64,000 nt of DNA from Bacteroidota bacterium (GCA_013298895.1 JAAFJM010000018.1:1-64000); one strand, 5' to 3'. Counted from the first letter of the stretch, positions 54,404 to 62,849 are shown. Notes: a model not told the origin generated them from the sequence alone. Made by a program: numbers and translations.

Positions 54404-55354
54404 ATGCATTTAACCAATTTCCATTTTTATAACTCTAAAAACTACCTTTATAACAAGCTTGTAAAGGGTTTACAAGGTTGTGGGTTAGGTTACCGCTTCT
54501 CCTTCAATGGTAAGGAACTAGATAATGAAACTTACGGTGAAGGAAATGCTTGTGATTTTGGAGCTAGGATTTATGATTCAAGATTAGGAAGATGGTTAAG
54601 TACAGATCCATTAGAATCTAAATATCCTTTTGTAAATCCTTATAATGGGATGTTGAACTCTCCATTGCAGTATAAGGATATTGATGGTGCGGATATTATT
54701 CTTACAATTACAGGTTCTGACAATAAAGCCAAAACTGCTTGCATTATAAAAACTAATATGGCCAACATAACGTATAATTTGCCTTTTAAAGAGAGTCAGT
54801 TTCCAAATGGAACTTTTAAAGAACCTTTCAAAATACAAGGACCTAATAAGACTTCTGATGTTAGTGCTATGCCTGATGCTAAGTTGTTTTCATTAGACGC
54901 AGGAGTAACAGCAGGTGGAGGAGTAACTGTTTCAGCTCAAGTTGCTTTTATATACAAGGGAGATGACGCAGGAGGAATATTTTTATACACTGGCGGAGGA
55001 GTGAGCGCAGGATTAAATGCAGGTGTAAGTGTAACTGCTGGCAATGTAGAGTTTAATGAACAAAATTCTCAAAACTTGAAGCTTGACCGAAATACTTTCC
55101 TTGGTAAAAGTCAAGGTGGAGGAATTGGTTTTGGCTCATTATCTTATGGCGAAATTAGTGGTTATACTGATGGTAAATGGTGTACTGGTGGAACAGATAA
55201 CTGTAGCGATAAATTATTTACCGCAGAAATGAGTGGAACAGGGGCAGGAATAGAAGTGGGTGTAGCTTATTCATGGACTGATAACGGATCAAAAGTAAAG
55301 GAGTTAAAGGCCCCTAACAAAAAGACCGAGACTCAAACACAATCGCAGCCTTAA
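54404..55354 (+). CDS. Orphan RHS-core cassette 3 with unknown beta/Gly-rich C-terminal domain
   Basis: The product is 316 residues. It has the shared header (MHLTNFHFYNSKNYLYNKLV), the RHS core (YRFSFNGKELDNETYGEG, DFGARIYDSRLGRWLSTDPLE, PYNGMLNSPLQYKDIDGAD; ~28-92), then a unique domain of ~220 residues rich in G, A, S and V with alternating hydrophobic pattern (FSLDAGVTAGGGVTVSAQVAFIYKG, FLYTGGGVSAGLNAGVSVTAG). This looks like beta strands of a membrane or barrel-type protein. No enzyme motif is seen. A lipoprotein gene follows after 11 nt. Confidence 0.65.
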   Translation: MHLTNFHFYNSKNYLYNKLVKGLQGCGLGYRFSFNGKELDNETYGEGNACDFGARIYDSRLGRWLSTDPLESKYPFVNPYNGMLNSPLQYKDIDGADIILTITGSDNKAKTACIIKTNMANITYNLPFKESQFPNGTFKEPFKIQGPNKTSDVSAMPDAKLFSLDAGVTAGGGVTVSAQVAFIYKGDDAGGIFLYTGGGVSAGLNAGVSVTAGNVEFNEQNSQNLKLDRNTFLGKSQGGGIGFGSLSYGEISGYTDGKWCTGGTDNCSDKLFTAEMSGTGAGIEVGVAYSWTDNGSKVKELKAPNKKTETQTQSQP

Positions 55355-55365
55355 GAAAACAATAA

Positions 55366-55809
55366 ATGAATATAATAAAAGACTACAAAACATTTATATC
55401 AAATGTGATTTTTTGTTTATTTGTGATTTTTTTAAGTTGTAATAGGCCTCATTATAACTTGAGAAAAATAGATAAAGATAAATTGAATAGTATAACAATT
55501 AGCTCTGTCAATAATGGTAATGATATTACTATTACAGATAAGTCAATGTATGCATTTTTAAAGCAGTTAAGTCAATCCACATTGCTTAAAAAGATGGAAA
55601 ACCTTAGGAGTCATGATGATTTGATAAGAATTTGTTTGAATTTTAAGGACTCTTCGAACTATTACTTTGATATCCTTCATATGGTTGATGGACGCATTGT
55701 GGTTACCCAACACGATGCCAACTTGTTTTACCTTAACAATAATCTTTGGATTTTAATTGAAGGAATAATAAATAAACGAGGAGTTAGTTTAAAGTACCAC
55801 CCTAGCTAG
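55366..55809 (+). CDS. Putative immunity lipoprotein of cassette 3
   Basis: The product is 147 residues. The signal peptide ends in a lipobox-like FVIFLSC|NR. The mature part (YNLRKIDKDKLNSITISSVNNG...FDILHMVDGRIVVTQHDANLFYL) is a small alpha/beta domain of no known family. It lies 11 nt downstream of the RHS cassette gene and ends just before the shared 3' module, as expected of an immunity gene. Confidence 0.6.
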   Translation: MNIIKDYKTFISNVIFCLFVIFLSCNRPHYNLRKIDKDKLNSITISSVNNGNDITITDKSMYAFLKQLSQSTLLKKMENLRSHDDLIRICLNFKDSSNYYFDILHMVDGRIVVTQHDANLFYLNNNLWILIEGIINKRGVSLKYHPS

Positions 55810-55960
55810 TGTACTCCTAGCTAGCGCACGAGCAAATACAACAAAACTTGTGCACTCATTTAGTGTGTTCCAAGCAACAAAAGGAAAGTAAAACCCCCGA
55901 CCGCTTTAACCAAAAACTAAAGCGGTTTTTTATTAAGAAAATTTGTTTTATTTGAAATGA
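55810..55960 (+). repeat. Inter-cassette segment 3/4: shared 3' module, strong terminator, header box without header
   Basis: It contains GCTAGCGCACGAGCA (55820-55834), CATTTAGTGTGTTCCAAGCAACAAAAGGAAAG, and a terminator with 9-bp arms (ACCGCTTTA / TAAAGCGGT, 55900-55926, then a T-run). The box TTTTATTTG follows (55946-55954), but the conserved ATG-header is missing; only a six-codon frame (MKKVDW) remains. Confidence 0.75.
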
Positions 55961-56020
55961 AAAAAGTGGATTGGTGATTACAATAACCATAAGCAACGAC
56001 TTAAAAAAGTTATAAATTAT

Positions 56021-56446
56021 ATGAAAAGCAATTATTGTATATTTTTAGTGGTTTTATTTATAAATTCTTGTGGTACTGATGGAGACAATATTTGCAGAAA
56101 TTACAGATTGGTTTGGATTGATTTACCCAGCAGTCAAACTATTTATGCAACGGATAAAAAACTTTCAAAATCCCAATATGTTAGCATCGGAATTCCAGCC
56201 TTTGTATTTGGTGTAGGGCATGATAAAAAATTTATTATTGCCAAACAACATCCCACTAATGGATTTGAAGGTAGTTTTAAAGTAGATACAAACATTACCA
56301 ATTATTATATTATCAATATGAACTTAGATACATTCGAAGAGAATAAAGTGATAGGACCTTTGAATATTACTTCTTTTGATAGTGCAAGATTTGCACTTAA
56401 AATAGAAAAAATAAAATTTGATATGAATTATCCAGAATATTATTAA
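56021..56446 (+). CDS. DUF3997-like lipoprotein, orphan immunity candidate
   Basis: The product is 141 residues. The signal peptide ends in a lipobox (VVLFINSC|GTD). The sequence YRLVWIDLPSSQTIYA, VSIGIPAFVFGVGHDKKFIIAKQHPTNG and TNYYIINMNL fits the layout of DUF3997 proteins, small lipoproteins of unknown function often near polymorphic toxins. It occupies the place of an immunity gene in cassette 4, but no toxin or RHS core precedes it. It may be a retained orphan immunity gene. Confidence 0.7.
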   Translation: MKSNYCIFLVVLFINSCGTDGDNICRNYRLVWIDLPSSQTIYATDKKLSKSQYVSIGIPAFVFGVGHDKKFIIAKQHPTNGFEGSFKVDTNITNYYIINMNLDTFEENKVIGPLNITSFDSARFALKIEKIKFDMNYPEYY

Positions 56447-56497
56447 TATTATGGGTTAATGCCAAGACTTTGAAGTGTACAAAGGAACTTTAAAAAA

Positions 56498-56532
56498 AAA
56501 CCGCTTTAGCCAAAACTAAATCGGTTTTTTTA
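56498..56532. terminator. Terminator closing the RHS array, bidirectional with the M1 peptidase gene
   Basis: AAAACCGCTTTAG pairs with CTAAATCGGTTTTT (one mismatch), a copy of the array's terminator. T-runs lie on both strands; the minus-strand M1 gene ends at 56541. Confidence 0.75.
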
Positions 56533-56540
56533 TATTTTTA

Positions 56541-59126
56541 TCAATTGGTTTTAACCAACTCTTCGTATTTTTTTATCAAATTTTCTAACGATTGATTTTG
56601 TGCTTGTAAGGCAGTATTAGTGGCATCTTTGGCTAATTGTTTTTTTATCAATTCGTTTTTAGCTACTAGGTTTTCTTTTATTTCGTTAACACTGTTAAAC
56701 AGCAAATATTTACGCTCTTCACCATCCATTTTTTTACCTAATCTTTCAAAAGTATTTAATGCATCGCCTACAATGGCATTATCTGAACGCATTAAATATT
56801 TAGCATAAATATACATGATATTGCGTTTGCCATAACCTGCATGGTTTATTGTTTTTTCAAAATAAGCATTTTCGTTTTTAAAAGTGTTTTTGCTTAATAC
56901 CGAACAAATGGCTTGGCTAACCGAATAATTTTGATAGTTTTTCCATTTTTCAACTACTTGTAAAGCATAAACACTATCAATATAACTTAAACCATAAAAG
57001 GCACTTACCAATACTTGGTTTGAACTATCGGTTAACGCTTTTTCAAAATTGGGTTTGTATTTTATATTGTTCCAATTGTATAATAACAATAAGGCATTTG
57101 CCCTAACACTAGCAGTTTTACTGTAATTGGTTAATGCTAAAATTTGAGGTTCAAATAGTTGCTGTTGTTGCTCTGTAAGTGAATTTAATGTCATGTAACC
57201 TAATTCAATCACTCGCGAATGGTTAAAATTTAAACAATACAAAATGGCATTTTTAAATTCTTGACTCAAATTAACTGTATCTAAATTATAGTTATGAACC
57301 AATCCTTGCATGGCTTGTTGTTTGGCTTTCCAATGGTTTTCTTGGGTTAATTGAGCATACCAAGTAGCATTGCTTTGCACCATATCTATTTTAGCCACTA
57401 AGACTTTGGCTGTATCAAAATTAATTAAGTATATTGAATCTCCTTTAAAAGTAAATGTTTCGGTAGCTTTGGTAATTTTTACTGGCCAAGTTTTTACTCC
57501 ATTTTTATCAAACACATTGGCATAAACTGGTAATTGATACAATCCAAATTCTGTTGAATCCTGTTTTTGAGTTACCGTTAAATTGGCTTTATTGCCATTA
57601 TAAACAGTGTTTAAACTTAACTCAGGATGACCAGCTTTTAAAAACCATTGGTTAAAAAACCAGTTTAAATCGCGACCTGTAGTTTCTTCAAAAGCCAATC
57701 GTAAATCGTGAATTTCGGCACTTTTAAATTTGTTTTTGGTTAAATACAATTGCAATGATTTAAAGAAAGCATCATCGCCAACTTCCTTGCGCAGCATGTG
57801 TAAAATACGTCCGCCTTTGCTATAACTCACCCCATCAAACATATCTTCTTTGTTATGATAATGGTATCTAATTGGAATTTTATTGGCATTGCCTTTACTG
57901 CGTATGTAGCCTTGTAAATTTCTATCAAAAACAGCATCAGCTTCTATGGCACCATGTTTCCATTCGTTCCAAATATATTCGCCATAAGTGGCAAAACTTT
58001 CGTTTAAAGGTAAATTACTCCAACTTTCGGCCGTGGTTAAATCGCCAAACCAATGGTGAAACATTTCGTGAGCAATGATATCTTCTTGGTCGTTGTCAAA
58101 ATGTTCTCTCCTATCGTGTTGTACAAATTCGCCATGAATTACGGCTGTAGTATTTTCCATAGCTCCACTCACATAATCACGCACTATAATTTGGCTAAAT
58201 TTATACCACGGATAATCAACTCCTAAACGTTGGCTAAAACACTCTAACATTTCGGCCGTTGGGCCAAAAATTAAATCGGCATACTGATGGTAATCTTTTT
58301 CTAAATAATAACTAACCTCTACAGAATCGCGCCATTTACGCTTGGTTATATTAAATTCACCAATGGCCATCATGGTTAAATAAGGTGCGTGAGGCAAAGT
58401 TTGTTGCCAATAATCAGTATGTGTTCCATCTGCATTTTTGGTAATGGAAACCAGTTTTCCATTGCTTAAAGTTACCTCGTTAGCTTGGGCAGTAATAAAT
58501 AATTCTTGCGTGTGTTTTTCATTTGGGGCATCAATGGTTGGCATCCAACAGCTATTACTTTCTGTCTCACCTTGTGTCCATATTTGGCGAGGTTTTTCAG
58601 CATCTTCTTTTTTAGGATTGATAAAATATAAACCTTTGGCTTCTCTTATCGCTGCGCTGCCTTCAAAATTTAACTCATTTGGTTTTGAAGTATAATCAAT
58701 AAAAATATTAAAGGTTTCGTTACGGCTGTAAGTTTTATCTAAATTAGCTGTAATTTGAAGCGAATCGTAAGTAAATGACAGATTTGTAGTATCCTTTCCT
58801 TTAATCAAAGCCACGCGATGTAACTCCATCCCTTTAGCATCAATAACCACTTTATTAGTAGCATAAAAATAAGGTTTAAACAATAAATTTACTTTACCAT
58901 AAGCATGTTGTAAATCGTAATTAAATTTTATTTGTAAATGGGTGTGCAATAAATCAACCTCTTTAGCTCTAGTTGGCTGATAATTAGCCGCATTTTTATG
59001 TGCTATGATATTGATTGGTTTTGCCAACAAACTAGCATCTTTGTTTTGAGTATCGCTATTTTTATTTACCTTGCAACTCGCAATAAACGTTATTGCGCTT
59101 ACTATTAATACATTAACTTTATTCAT
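56541..59126 (-). CDS. M1 family aminopeptidase, lipoprotein
   Basis: The product is 861 residues. A lipobox (AITFIASC|KVN, C18) marks it as lipid-anchored. The exopeptidase motif is GAMENTTAVIHGEF (GAMEN 321-325), the zinc site HEMFHHW (353-359) and the third ligand E376 in LNESFATYGEYIWNE. A helical C-terminal domain of ~250 residues follows. It removes N-terminal residues from peptides at the cell envelope. It is monocistronic. Confidence 0.94.
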   Translation of the reverse strand: MNKVNVLIVSAITFIASCKVNKNSDTQNKDASLLAKPINIIAHKNAANYQPTRAKEVDLLHTHLQIKFNYDLQHAYGKVNLLFKPYFYATNKVVIDAKGMELHRVALIKGKDTTNLSFTYDSLQITANLDKTYSRNETFNIFIDYTSKPNELNFEGSAAIREAKGLYFINPKKEDAEKPRQIWTQGETESNSCWMPTIDAPNEKHTQELFITAQANEVTLSNGKLVSITKNADGTHTDYWQQTLPHAPYLTMMAIGEFNITKRKWRDSVEVSYYLEKDYHQYADLIFGPTAEMLECFSQRLGVDYPWYKFSQIIVRDYVSGAMENTTAVIHGEFVQHDRREHFDNDQEDIIAHEMFHHWFGDLTTAESWSNLPLNESFATYGEYIWNEWKHGAIEADAVFDRNLQGYIRSKGNANKIPIRYHYHNKEDMFDGVSYSKGGRILHMLRKEVGDDAFFKSLQLYLTKNKFKSAEIHDLRLAFEETTGRDLNWFFNQWFLKAGHPELSLNTVYNGNKANLTVTQKQDSTEFGLYQLPVYANVFDKNGVKTWPVKITKATETFTFKGDSIYLINFDTAKVLVAKIDMVQSNATWYAQLTQENHWKAKQQAMQGLVHNYNLDTVNLSQEFKNAILYCLNFNHSRVIELGYMTLNSLTEQQQQLFEPQILALTNYSKTASVRANALLLLYNWNNIKYKPNFEKALTDSSNQVLVSAFYGLSYIDSVYALQVVEKWKNYQNYSVSQAICSVLSKNTFKNENAYFEKTINHAGYGKRNIMYIYAKYLMRSDNAIVGDALNTFERLGKKMDGEERKYLLFNSVNEIKENLVAKNELIKKQLAKDATNTALQAQNQSLENLIKKYEELVKTN

Positions 59127-59187
59127 TGTTACAATAATAAGGTTATGAATTAAATAGCAAAAAAATATTTAAAAGCTTATAAAATTT

Positions 59188-59685
59188 ATGTTGCGCATTA
59201 CCTTAAACCAACAAGAATATTTGTTTGATAAAAAAGCTGAAACTGTATTGCTAAACGGCAAGCCTGTAAATGCTGATGTGGTTAAATTAGACAGAAATAA
59301 ATTTCATGTTTTAATTAACCATAACTCATTCAATATTGAACTTTTAAACAAAGATGAAAATGCCAAAAACCAAACCATATTGGTTAACGGACAAAAGCAA
59401 ACCATTGAAATAAAAGACAAATACGATGAATTGCTGAAGCAATTGGGTATGGATAAATTAATGGGTAATAAAGTTAATTTATTGAAAGCACCCATGCCAG
59501 GTTTGGTATTAAAAGTATTGGTAACCGAAGGACAAGCAGTAAAAAAAGGCGATGGTTTATTGGTATTAGAAGCCATGAAAATGGAAAATATTATTAAAGC
59601 CAGTGCCGATGGAATGGTTAAAAAAATTCACATTGAAGAAAAAAATGTGGTTGACAAAAACCAAAAAATGATTGAGTTTGAATAA
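59188..59685 (+). CDS. Biotin carboxyl carrier-type protein
   Basis: The product is 165 residues. The C-terminal ~70 residues form a biotinyl domain (KAPMPGLVLKVLVTEGQAVKKGDGLLVLEAMKMENIIKA) with the biotinylated lysine in EAMKMEN. The N-terminal part resembles the carrier-subunit or acyl-CoA carboxylase alpha middle region. Such stand-alone carriers in Bacteroidota usually serve propionyl- or methylcrotonyl-CoA carboxylase; no partner is in the window. It is monocistronic. Confidence 0.88.
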   Translation: MLRITLNQQEYLFDKKAETVLLNGKPVNADVVKLDRNKFHVLINHNSFNIELLNKDENAKNQTILVNGQKQTIEIKDKYDELLKQLGMDKLMGNKVNLLKAPMPGLVLKVLVTEGQAVKKGDGLLVLEAMKMENIIKASADGMVKKIHIEEKNVVDKNQKMIEFE

Positions 59686-59689
59686 AGAA

Positions 59690-59768
59690 ATTGCCGCTAG
59701 CAACTAGCCACTAGCTCCTAGCATCATTTATTATGCTAGAAGCCAAAAGCCAGAAGCTAGAAGCAAAA
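59690..59768. repeat. Short CTAGC/GCTAG-rich direct and inverted repeat
   Basis: Several CTAGC copies (CTAGCAACTAGCCACTAGC, CTCCTAGC) are followed by inverse GCTAGAAGC copies (GCTAGAAGCCAAAAGCC, GAAGCTAGAAGC). The two halves can pair into an imperfect hairpin between the biotin carrier gene and tmRNA. Confidence 0.5.
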
Positions 59769-59773
59769 TAAGA

Positions 59774-60145
59774 GGGGTTGACCGGTTTTGACGGGGTGAG
59801 CAAGGGTTATGTTAGCATGCCGAGCGTGGGGAATTTAGCTCGTAAATATCAAGTCTCAAAATTTTATCTGGCGAGTCTAACTTTGCCATGGCTGCTTAAT
59901 CTGGGATTAAGCAATTGCCATTGTCTCGTAAAATGTTAAGTTTTGTTTCGTTTTACATCAGAGGCATCATTTAAACCAAACCTTTGAGCAGTATGTTTAT
60001 GGCTGCTTGGAGTACATAATAAACTATAAATTAAGCCGGTATGAGGAACAACCAACTTAGTTCGAAAACTAATGTTTCTATAAGCATGTAGAAGGCATAG
60101 CAATTCCATTTCCGGACGAGGGTTCGAATCCCTCCAGCTCCACCA
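59774..60145 (+). ncRNA. ssrA: tmRNA with tag peptide GESNFAMAA
   Basis: The RNA is about 372 nt. The acceptor stem pairs GGGGTTG (59774-59780) with CAGCTCC (60135-60141), followed by A and CCA (60143-60145). The tRNA-like T-loop GGTTCGAATCC lies at 60121-60131. The tag reading frame GGC GAG TCT AAC TTT GCC ATG GCT GCT TAA (59870-59899) encodes GESNFAMAA, of the expected Bacteroidota type. It rescues stalled ribosomes and tags the product for proteolysis. The terminator at 60149 follows. The 3' end is the insertion site of the serine-recombinase element. Confidence 0.95.
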
Positions 60146-61658
60146 CACAAGACAACTCCAATTTATTTGAGAGTTGTCTTTTTTTTGCTCCTTTCAAACC
60201 CCTGTCAATGCTCAATGTTTGGCGTAAAAGTTCGTTAATTCTTGGGGTTCGACATTTGATTCCATCAAAACTGAACTTTTCAGGGAAAATCGAACCCAAA
60301 AGCCTTGATTTAGTGTTTAAGTCGCTGGTTTCGTATATATTAGACAAATTAGACACTTTTGAGATAGATTTTTCCAAGTTTTTAAGCAATAGCTCATCTC
60401 GCTCTTCCATGTTTGATAATTCAATAACCAATCCTGTTTTTATGCCCTCGTATTTTTTGCTTAATTGAGCATAGTCTGCATGAGAAACTTTTCCATCCAC
60501 CAATAAATCTTGTAACTTTTCAATTCGTTGCTCCTGAATTTTTATTTGCTCTTTTAACGTTTTTAATTTTTTATCATCAATGGTGCTTGTTATACCTAAA
60601 GTTTCTTTAACCATGGCAGCATATAACCTTTTTACATCGTTTGATAATTTAAAATCTCCTAAAACTTGTTTAATAGCTTCATTGGCTAAATCAGCTTGAT
60701 AACGCTGTTTTTTACAATGATTACAATGGTAATAAAAATGTCTTTTACTAGTATGGCTTCTTGATGCACTGCCAGTAATATGTTTTTGACAGACATTACA
60801 AAGCAAAATACCCCTAAGTGGTAATTCCACTTTTTGTGTAATTGAGCTGTGCTTGTTTGTTGAAACCCTTCTGCCTGTTAAAACATCCTGTACTTGATTG
60901 AATAATTCCTCACTAATTAAAGGTTCATGAATACCTTTAGTTAAATATTCTTTTTCATTATCGCCAGCAGGAACCTTTATAAAACCACAATACATAGGAT
61001 TCCTAAACATTACATAAAGTTGGGTTTTTGAAACTTTTACCGAGTTTTGATTTAGATAATTACTTACCTCAGGCATTGGTGTTCCTTTGGCAATTTGTTC
61101 AAAAGCATCAATAATATAAGGCGCTTGTTCATTTGGAACTATAATAGGTTTATTAAGCTCATCTCTTTTATTGGAGTATCCTCGAGGAGCACCACAAGTA
61201 ACCCTTCCTTCCTTTCTAGCTCCTCTAATTCCTCCATTTATCTTGATTGCACGCCTATCATTATCAATTTCTGGTATTGAAAGATATATGGCTAGCATTA
61301 CCTTGTTTTCAGGAATTGATAAATCAATGGGTTGTTCAATAGCTTGCGCTTGAACACCCAGTTTTTTAAGTTCATTTATCATCATATAGGCTTCCGAAGT
61401 GTTTCTTGAAAACCTATCCCAACTTGTAAATAATAATAAATCAATGGTGCCTTTATTCTTTTTGAGGTAGTTCATGAACTCAATAAATTCAGGTCTGTCA
61501 AATGTTTTTGCCGAATGGTCTTCTTTAAATACTTTTGAAATAATTATTTGATTGCGTTCGCAATACTTGGTTAAGCTATCCAATTGCACATCAAGTGAGT
61601 ATCCTTTTGCTTGCTCATCGCTCGATACACGAGCCATCAATACTGCTTTCTTTATCAT
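60078..61658 (-). CDS. Large serine recombinase (integrase)
   Basis: The product is 526 residues. The N-terminal resolvase domain has ARVSSDEQAKGYSLD with the nucleophilic serine, LLFTSWDRFSRNTSEAYMMINEL and the long E-helix. The recombinase domain follows (GAPRGYS, PMYCGFIK), then a zinc ribbon (CNVCQKH...HCNHCKKQRYQA) and a coiled-coil (~345-430). All catalytic elements look intact. The last ~35 codons are unusual: they run antisense through the tmRNA terminator and the tmRNA acceptor/T-arm (ELEGFEPSSGNGIAMPST is the reverse of the ssrA 3' end). The stop therefore lies in host DNA and would differ in the excised form. Confidence 0.92.
   Translation of the reverse strand: MIKKAVLMARVSSDEQAKGYSLDVQLDSLTKYCERNQIIISKVFKEDHSAKTFDRPEFIEFMNYLKKNKGTIDLLLFTSWDRFSRNTSEAYMMINELKKLGVQAQAIEQPIDLSIPENKVMLAIYLSIPEIDNDRRAIKINGGIRGARKEGRVTCGAPRGYSNKRDELNKPIIVPNEQAPYIIDAFEQIAKGTPMPEVSNYLNQNSVKVSKTQLYVMFRNPMYCGFIKVPAGDNEKEYLTKGIHEPLISEELFNQVQDVLTGRRVSTNKHSSITQKVELPLRGILLCNVCQKHITGSASRSHTSKRHFYYHCNHCKKQRYQADLANEAIKQVLGDFKLSNDVKRLYAAMVKETLGITSTIDDKKLKTLKEQIKIQEQRIEKLQDLLVDGKVSHADYAQLSKKYEGIKTGLVIELSNMEERDELLLKNLEKSISKVSNLSNIYETSDLNTKSRLLGSIFPEKFSFDGIKCRTPRINELLRQTLSIDRGLKGAKKRQLSNKLELSCVVELEGFEPSSGNGIAMPSTCL
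60149..60187 (+). terminator. Terminator of tmRNA
   Basis: A 10-bp stem (AAGACAACTC / GAGTTGTCTT, 60149-60158 with 60171-60180) followed by a T-run. On the other strand it is read through as coding sequence of the recombinase. Confidence 0.85.
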
Positions 61659-61797
61659 GTTCTAAATGTTTTTTAAGGTTGATACCTTGAATTTCGATTA
61701 ATTCTTTTAAAAAATTTGTAATAATTTTTGTTTGTTCTAAAGTGTACTTGTTTCCTTGTTGTTCTAAAATTTTTTTGTTTTTTTCTACGTTAAACAT
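61615..61797 (-). CDS. Small ORF upstream of the serine recombinase
   Basis: The product is 60 residues: MFNVEKNKKILEQQGNKYTLEQTKIITNFLKELIEI, helical and charged. It resembles a short helical protein often encoded directly before large serine recombinases in Bacteroidota elements. It overlaps the recombinase start by 44 nt in another frame. The role is unknown; a recombination directionality or co-expression partner is possible. Confidence 0.55.
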   Translation of the reverse strand: MFNVEKNKKILEQQGNKYTLEQTKIITNFLKELIEIQGINLKKHLEHDKESSIDGSCIER

Positions 61798-61885
61798 AAC
61801 AGCTTGCTTGCTGTGTAACTAAAAGCTCGGGCTACGAGGTTTTAATTGTTTTTATGTTAGAGCCATTTCCTTAGGGTCTTTATTT

Positions 61886-62839
61886 TTAACTTGTTCTAGT
61901 TTTGTTTCTAAAATATAAGTTTTTATCGTTTCTATATTTTAAAGTAATTTCTTCGTAATTGCCTAATCCTAATATTTTTCTGATTTGGGATGCCTTTTCA
62001 TCAGTTATGCTTCCATCCTTAATCACATCAATAATAATTTCGTTTTCTTTGTCTTGCTTAATGTGGATTTCAATAAAATCTTTCTTTCTAATAGCATCTA
62101 GCACTTTTTTTTCTTTAGGATTTATTAAACCAAAACCCTCCGAATATTTTTCTGATTTTGGGTCTCCTAAAAAATCCTCTACATACTTTAATAACGGAAT
62201 TGATAAATGCGGTTTTGATAAAGATGGTAATGATAAATTTCTTACGTTTTCTAATTTATTATTTACAGTAAAGTCTATCTTAAAATCACCATCATTATTT
62301 ATAATTAAAATAGAGCTATCTAATTGTCTTAAAAAAGTGATGGTAATCATTTGAAAAATAACCGTTCGTTCAATACTATACTTTGAGTTTTCATCAAATC
62401 CAAGATTGATTAATTTAACAAACACATCTATTGCATTTGATACCTCTAAAAGCTGTTCTTCTGTATTTCCATGTTCTACTCTCAATATTTCCATTGTTTC
62501 ATCTTTAAGAGCAATCACTGTTTCCGAAACAGTAGCAAATAAGCTATCTTTAATGAATTTTATTGTGTCATAGCTTAAACCAAAGCTACGCATTGTTTGA
62601 ATCATTTTAACCCAAATATATTCGTATAAATTTAATTTAATATTTTTCCTTTCTTGATCTCCCTTTTCAAGAACAAGGTCTACTAATTCATTTTCTTTCC
62701 ATGAATGAAAATTGCGTGCAGATACACCAGTATATGCAAGTGGTATTATTGATTCAACTACTCTTGGAAACATTAAGTCAAAACTTTCAACGTCTTTTGA
62801 CCTGTCCATTACCTCTTCTAAGCTTGAAAATATATTCAT
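61886..62839 (-). CDS. MerR-like regulator of the ssrA element
   Basis: The product is 317 residues. An N-terminal MerR-type reading is plausible: YTGVSARNFHSWKENELVD, then RKNIKLNLYEYIWVKMIQTMRSFGLSYDTIKFIKDSLF. The central part is helical (~110-200). The C-terminal ~80 residues (KKVLDAIRKKDFIEIHIKQDKENEIIIDVIKDGSITDEKASQIRKIL) look like a small ligand or dimerisation domain. It is transcribed from a full-consensus promoter (62850-62879) divergently from the RepA-like gene and probably controls both. The family assignment is tentative. Confidence 0.6.
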   Translation of the reverse strand: MNIFSSLEEVMDRSKDVESFDLMFPRVVESIIPLAYTGVSARNFHSWKENELVDLVLEKGDQERKNIKLNLYEYIWVKMIQTMRSFGLSYDTIKFIKDSLFATVSETVIALKDETMEILRVEHGNTEEQLLEVSNAIDVFVKLINLGFDENSKYSIERTVIFQMITITFLRQLDSSILIINNDGDFKIDFTVNNKLENVRNLSLPSLSKPHLSIPLLKYVEDFLGDPKSEKYSEGFGLINPKEKKVLDAIRKKDFIEIHIKQDKENEIIIDVIKDGSITDEKASQIRKILGLGNYEEITLKYRNDKNLYFRNKTRTS

Positions 62840-62849
62840 AATTATTTGC

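Noticed and set aside
59936..60148. Minus-strand open frame of 70 codons over tmRNA
   Set aside because: It is the antisense of ssrA; the MWWSWRDSNPRPE start is the reverse of the CCA end and T-arm, a frequent false gene.
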